From contig MCGE01000009.1 of NCBI GenBank assembly GCA_002105175.1, forward strand, positions 1,612,001 through 1,676,000: a stretch of 64,000 nt of DNA, written 5' to 3'. Source of the stretch: Absidia repens. Its lineage: Eukaryota; Mucoromycota; Mucoromycetes; Mucorales; Cunninghamellaceae. The notes beneath the pieces were generated by a model that had not been told where the DNA came from, searched no databases, and saw only the letters and a list, made by a program, of their open reading frames with translations. Positions 60,193-64,000 of this stretch are shown here, in pieces; within the stretch, counting starts at the first letter, position 1, and every line of letters begins with the position of its first letter. The position numbers and the translations under genes were made by a program.

Positions 60193-60808
60193 TCATTCTT
60201 GAAGAGTATCATTGTTGTCCGCCGATCCATACAGTGTTTTCAAGTACTGGTCTCTTTCCCGTTCGGCAGGCGTCTTGACTTGAGGTAGGAGTTGGGCATC
60301 ATCCGGATTGTACCAACTTGGTAATCCAGTGCGTTGTTTTGTTCGAGTATTTCGCATTGTGTAAAAAGTCATGGGAGGTCGTTTGTTGGTATCATTATTT
60401 CCAGGTGATGTTGATAAGGGTGATGAAGTGCCTTTTTGTTGTTGCTGCTGCTGTTGCATGGATGATGAACCATGATCTTGTTGTTCATGTTGAGGAAGAC
60501 TGGCCCGTTTGGATTGTGCTCTGCCGCTCCATGTTTGTGAATGTTGCTGTGATATCCGCACCATGGTAGCTACGCTGGTGCTGCTTTTTCGGCTGTGCCC
60601 AGTGCTGTCGGTATGTGCTGAAATGCCTTCAAAGTTATCCATTCGGTCTTGTATGATTCGTTTACCGTCATTGTTGGTTAGTGTATTTCTTTTTTTGCTG
60701 CCTGTGCCAATGGATGGGACTCCTAAAGACGACTTAGCGGTGCTTGTAGGGGTGCCCATATCAGCTGTAGTAGATGGTGATGGAGAGCGAGAGTAGTGAG
60801 ACTGCTGT

Positions 60809-60840
<32 letters not shown>

Positions 60841-62533
60841 TGGATGGAGAAGCATATCATTGGAGACGACATATTTGCTTGAGTCTTCTTGATTGGATTC
60901 CCTGGGTGGTAAAGCAATGCTGCCTTGTTTTTGGACCAGGTCAAATATTTCTGTCACCTCAACTTTTTCATTTGCTGCTGGATTTCCAAGTGTACTTTTA
61001 TTCTTTTCAGAAGGAGGGGGAGGAGGGGGGGAAGGGCAGGGAGTATCAAACAAGTTTTCCAAACGAGCAGCAGATGATTTCCTTTGTTGAAAGCTTTTTC
61101 CAAGTGTACTGGCACGGCGGACCAAAATATCGTTCGTCAAGTATCTTGTAGAAGCAGCATTGCTATTGGAAGACCGACCAGAGACAGTGGTGAACCCTGA
61201 GGCAGCAGCGGTGGTGGATGCACGACGTTGATCTCTGCTGCTGCTGCTGCTGTTGCCATTGTTTTCAGAGAATTCCGGAGGTAAGGCAAATGAATTGGGG
61301 GCATCTCCTTGACTAAACATCTTGAATACAGCATCATCATTGATCAGCGTAGAGCGGGTTTTGGATTTGCGAGAAGCTGATCGAATGACTCGTCGGGCGG
61401 CATGAATTGCAGAGGTGTCGGAGTGCTGGGCGTTTTCTTCTTGACTGACGACTGCGTCGTTTGTTGCCGTAGCAGTAGGATGCAGTGGTGGAATTGATGA
61501 AGACAAATCAGGTGACGCTGTTGGTGCAGAAGAAGACGAGGAAGAAGCTGTTGTTGTAGAACTTGATGACGGGGCGAGTGGTGATTTGGAAAGTGGTGAT
61601 GCACCAGCACTTCCGTTGTCATTAGGAGAGGAAGAATGGACTGCTGGCAGGGCTTTATTGTGATCCATATATTCAGAAGAATCGTCCATGGTTGGTGTAC
61701 TGGTTGTTTTTGATAAAATAGGTGAGGGTACGTAAGGTGGTACTTCGGGAGAGGAGGACGATCCCCCTACAGAAGGTGTATGACGACTAAGTTCAGAGAG
61801 CGACTTTCTTCCAGGTGGTTGCTCAGGCGAATCAAACATGTGATGTAAAGGTGCAGCAGCTGGTGACCTGGACTTTGACTTTTGACGACGTAGAGATTGG
61901 CGTAACGTGCTTTTGATTGTGCCCATTTTTTGTTGTACTGTGTTAACCAGTTGTGGCATATCAAGGTCAATCGTGGTGAGCCCGCCCGCCTTGTTGGGTT
62001 TGTCGGTTTGCATATAGCGTTCAAATAGTTGCATGGCATCGTCAGAGTTGAGTTCCATTTTGTCAGAAAAGAGAGATGATGAAAGAGGTGGAAAGGGTAA
62101 TGCCATTTTGTCTTGATCTATCATTGCAGGCTTGTATACTTGCGTGGAGCGTTTGTTTATTGAGTCCATCGTGACAGTTGATTCCGTGTTGGGGGTGGGT
62201 GCATGATTTTTTTCAACTTGATCTATGGTGCTAACAGTACGTCGTTTGGATAAGTAGCGCCGTAACACAAAATAGCAGAGTAAAAGGACCAGAAGACCAA
62301 CAACGATAGCCATGACAACGACAGCCCAGATAGGAAAGTCCAGTGATGACTGATCTGATGTAGGATCTTATGAAAAAAAAGATGTATTAGTAAAAAAAAA
62401 TCAGTTTACATAGCTATGGGATCTCTTTTGTTCAAAGATCGTCTGATGCTTTGTTCTTACCAGCTGCGAATGTCAGATCAAGGAACGCGATTAATAGAAG
62501 TAGTAGTATGATGGCATTCGGTGTCATCCCCAT
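60193..62533 (-). CDS. Single-pass membrane protein with long low-complexity cytoplasmic region, family unknown
   Basis: Exons 62533-62461 and 62366-60193, phase 1, give 748 residues. Signal peptide ~1-23 (NAIILLLLLIAFLDLTFA), a very short external part (DPTSDQSSLDFPIW), then a membrane helix (~41-62, VVVMAIVVGLLVLLLCYFVL) followed by basic RRYLSKRR, so the long part is cytoplasmic. That part is Ser/Pro/Gln-rich with several islands that look structured: DDAMQLFERYMQTDKPNK, TIKSTLRQSLRRQKSKSRSP, AARRVIRSASRKSKTRS followed by DDAVFKMFSQGD, and a C-terminal SWYNPDDAQLLPQVKTP. The architecture recalls small plasma-membrane sensors or scaffolds; no family is recognised and the role is unknown. 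Confidence 0.72.
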
Positions 62534-64000
62534 ATTAAATAACGTATAGTGTAATATTAAAAGTATAAAAATAATGACCAACAGTAGTTGTAATAATAAA
62601 AAGCAAGAAAAAAAAAAGGAAGATAGGAAAGAGAGAAGAAAGGAAAAAACGGAGAAGATGGACAAAAAACGCAGGAGAGTCGGCGGTTTAAAATAGGAGA
62701 AAGTAAAATGGGAAGAAATGTACTCTTCTCCAAAGATCAACAATTACTTGTAATACTCCTATACCAACCAAGGAGTTGAACAAGCTCACAGAAGCTAGCT
62801 CATCCAAGGCTCTGACTTGGTTTAGTAGTTTAACACAAGTTTTGCCTAATAATAACACACACACAAAAAAAAAGGAGGATAATCATACATAACGGGTACC
62901 ATGTAAAAATAAATATAATATGAAAGCATACAGCGCAATTCAATAAGCTTTATTAAGTTTTCATTGTCAATTAAAAATAAAACAGCCACTACGTATGATA
63001 ACACTAGAATAAAATAGTATCATAAATAATATATTACGATAATATTGTATGTCTTCATCGCCAAGAGCCAGCCCATCAAACGCTCCGAAGCGCTTCCACC
63101 CGTCAAAGTGTCACTACCACCATCGCTACTAATATTGCAGCTACACTATATGCCCTATTTTTGATATTATTTTTGCGGGCGTTGTTTAGCATATATTAAG
63201 GTATAATCGTTGTTGCTGCTGCAGTGCCAGGAATTGATGCGAAGCTGTATATCATAGAGGCAACATGTTCAGGCACTTGCGTTGATCTTATTGTTGCGAG
63301 AAATCTAGTCGTCGACCCATTGGTAGAATTGCAATCGAGTACTTGTTTGAACTCAAAACACCCCAATTAGGGAACCATACAAGGCACTTTTTGAAAACAC
63401 AGCGGAGGAGGATGGGTAGCACAAAATAAAAACAATACCTATTTTTTCCACCTTTTATAAATCTTCATACAATACCTGATCACTTATTTAACGTTTATTT
63501 AGTTGTCCGAAAAACCATTGAAGACTTTTTAACAAACTACCTATTTTATATTTCCATATGTTGCACTTCAGCAAGGACGTAAAGTTAATCTTAATTGTTG
63601 CAGTTTTTTTATATTCAATTTCAAAACATGCTTATACAGCACTTTGGAAAAAAAAAAAAAAAAGATCGACCGAACGTCAGGGGTTAGTTTGTTGAAATAT
63701 TGTTTTTGGTGAGACTAGGTTGATTGATATGAATGGTAAAGCGGGAATATGGTCACGTTTCATATCAATTCACCTTAAACTAGTAACAAATCATTAGGTC
63801 TCTTGGACGAGGGGCAAGTAGTCATGGTTAACCTGGAACGCAGTGCCAAATAATCTATATCGGCAGCCACACGCACGACCCGACCTATATTTATTTGCAT
63901 GACTAGCTGAACAGGAATATGTTCATCTTTAGTAATAAGTGACCTAAGAGAGTCAACCAGTCTCTGGTATAAAGGGAAAAGTAGTCATGGTGATGAACGA
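62534..64000. other. Gene-free region to the window end
   Basis: About 1.47 kb, A/T-rich. Its left part should be the promoter of the membrane-protein gene. No ORF with a domain and no RNA gene recognised. A short phrase AAGTAGTCATGG occurs twice (about 63808 and 63980). Confidence 0.4.

Noticed and set aside
1..64000. tRNA, rRNA, CRISPR or viral genes
   Set aside because: A scan for tRNA B-box-like GGTTCGANNCC strings, rRNA-like blocks, regular spacer arrays and polymerase, integrase or capsid motifs found none I could support by eye.

Overview
The window reads as nuclear DNA of an early-diverging filamentous fungus, most likely a Mucorales-type zygomycete (inference). The support is AT-rich gene-free stretches full of A/T runs, many short GT-AG introns (about 60-135 nt), coding regions rich in poly-Gln, poly-His, poly-Asn and poly-Ser, and a gene set including a Sch9 kinase, a Chs4/Skt5-like Sel1 protein, a class V myosin, LysM proteins, and BUB2, SOSS-B and NAPE-PLD orthologues. 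I saw no ribosomal RNA, tRNA, CRISPR or bacterial-style operon. Exon boundaries were worked out by hand from splice sites and reading phase. Where an exon chain is called phase-consistent, every junction keeps the frame.

Layout. 1-6.3 kb: the 5' part of an SCH9-like AGC kinase gene (-), diverging from a small secreted Lcl2-like gene (+), then a Gln-rich coiled-coil gene (+) and a small unknown gene (-). 8.6-12.9 kb: three (-) genes head to tail: BUB2 (mitotic-exit GAP), a SOSS-B/NABP-type OB-fold protein, and a tail-anchored ACBD5/Atg37-like acyl-CoA-binding protein. 13.7-18.4 kb: a membrane-anchored GH5 exo-beta-1,3-glucanase (-) and an OB-fold protein resembling Stn1 (-). 18.4-21.9 kb: gene-free and repeat-bearing. 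21.9-23.5 kb: a secreted protein with two LysM domains and a C-terminal 3D domain (+). 26.3-33.0 kb: NAPE-PLD (-) and NOC2 (-). 35.0-38.0 kb: a GNAT acetyltransferase, a coiled-coil protein and PXR1/PINX1 (all +). 39.0-42.2 kb: an acidic type I membrane protein (-) and cytosolic-type thioredoxin reductase (-). 42.2-46.5 kb: gene-free and repeat-bearing. 46.6-48.3 kb: a Chs4/Skt5-like chitin synthase activator with a CaaX box (-). 50.4-51.9 kb: an atypical GATA-like zinc-finger protein (+). 53.2-59.5 kb: myosin V (-). 60.2-62.5 kb: a single-pass membrane protein with a long low-complexity cytoplasmic region (-).

Functional themes. Several genes bear on polarised growth and the wall: myosin V, the Chs4-like activator, the GH5 glucanase and the LysM-3D protein. 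Others serve genome maintenance and nucleolar function (SOSS-B, the Stn1-like protein, PXR1, NOC2), lipid and organelle biology (NAPE-PLD, the ACBD5-like protein), redox (thioredoxin reductase), and growth or cell-cycle control (Sch9, BUB2). There is no biosynthetic cluster. The least explained items are a dispersed repeat of about 0.65 kb with four copies in gene-free gaps, a LysM-3D architecture, an extended GATA-like finger, a 13-nt microexon and a probable GC-AG intron.
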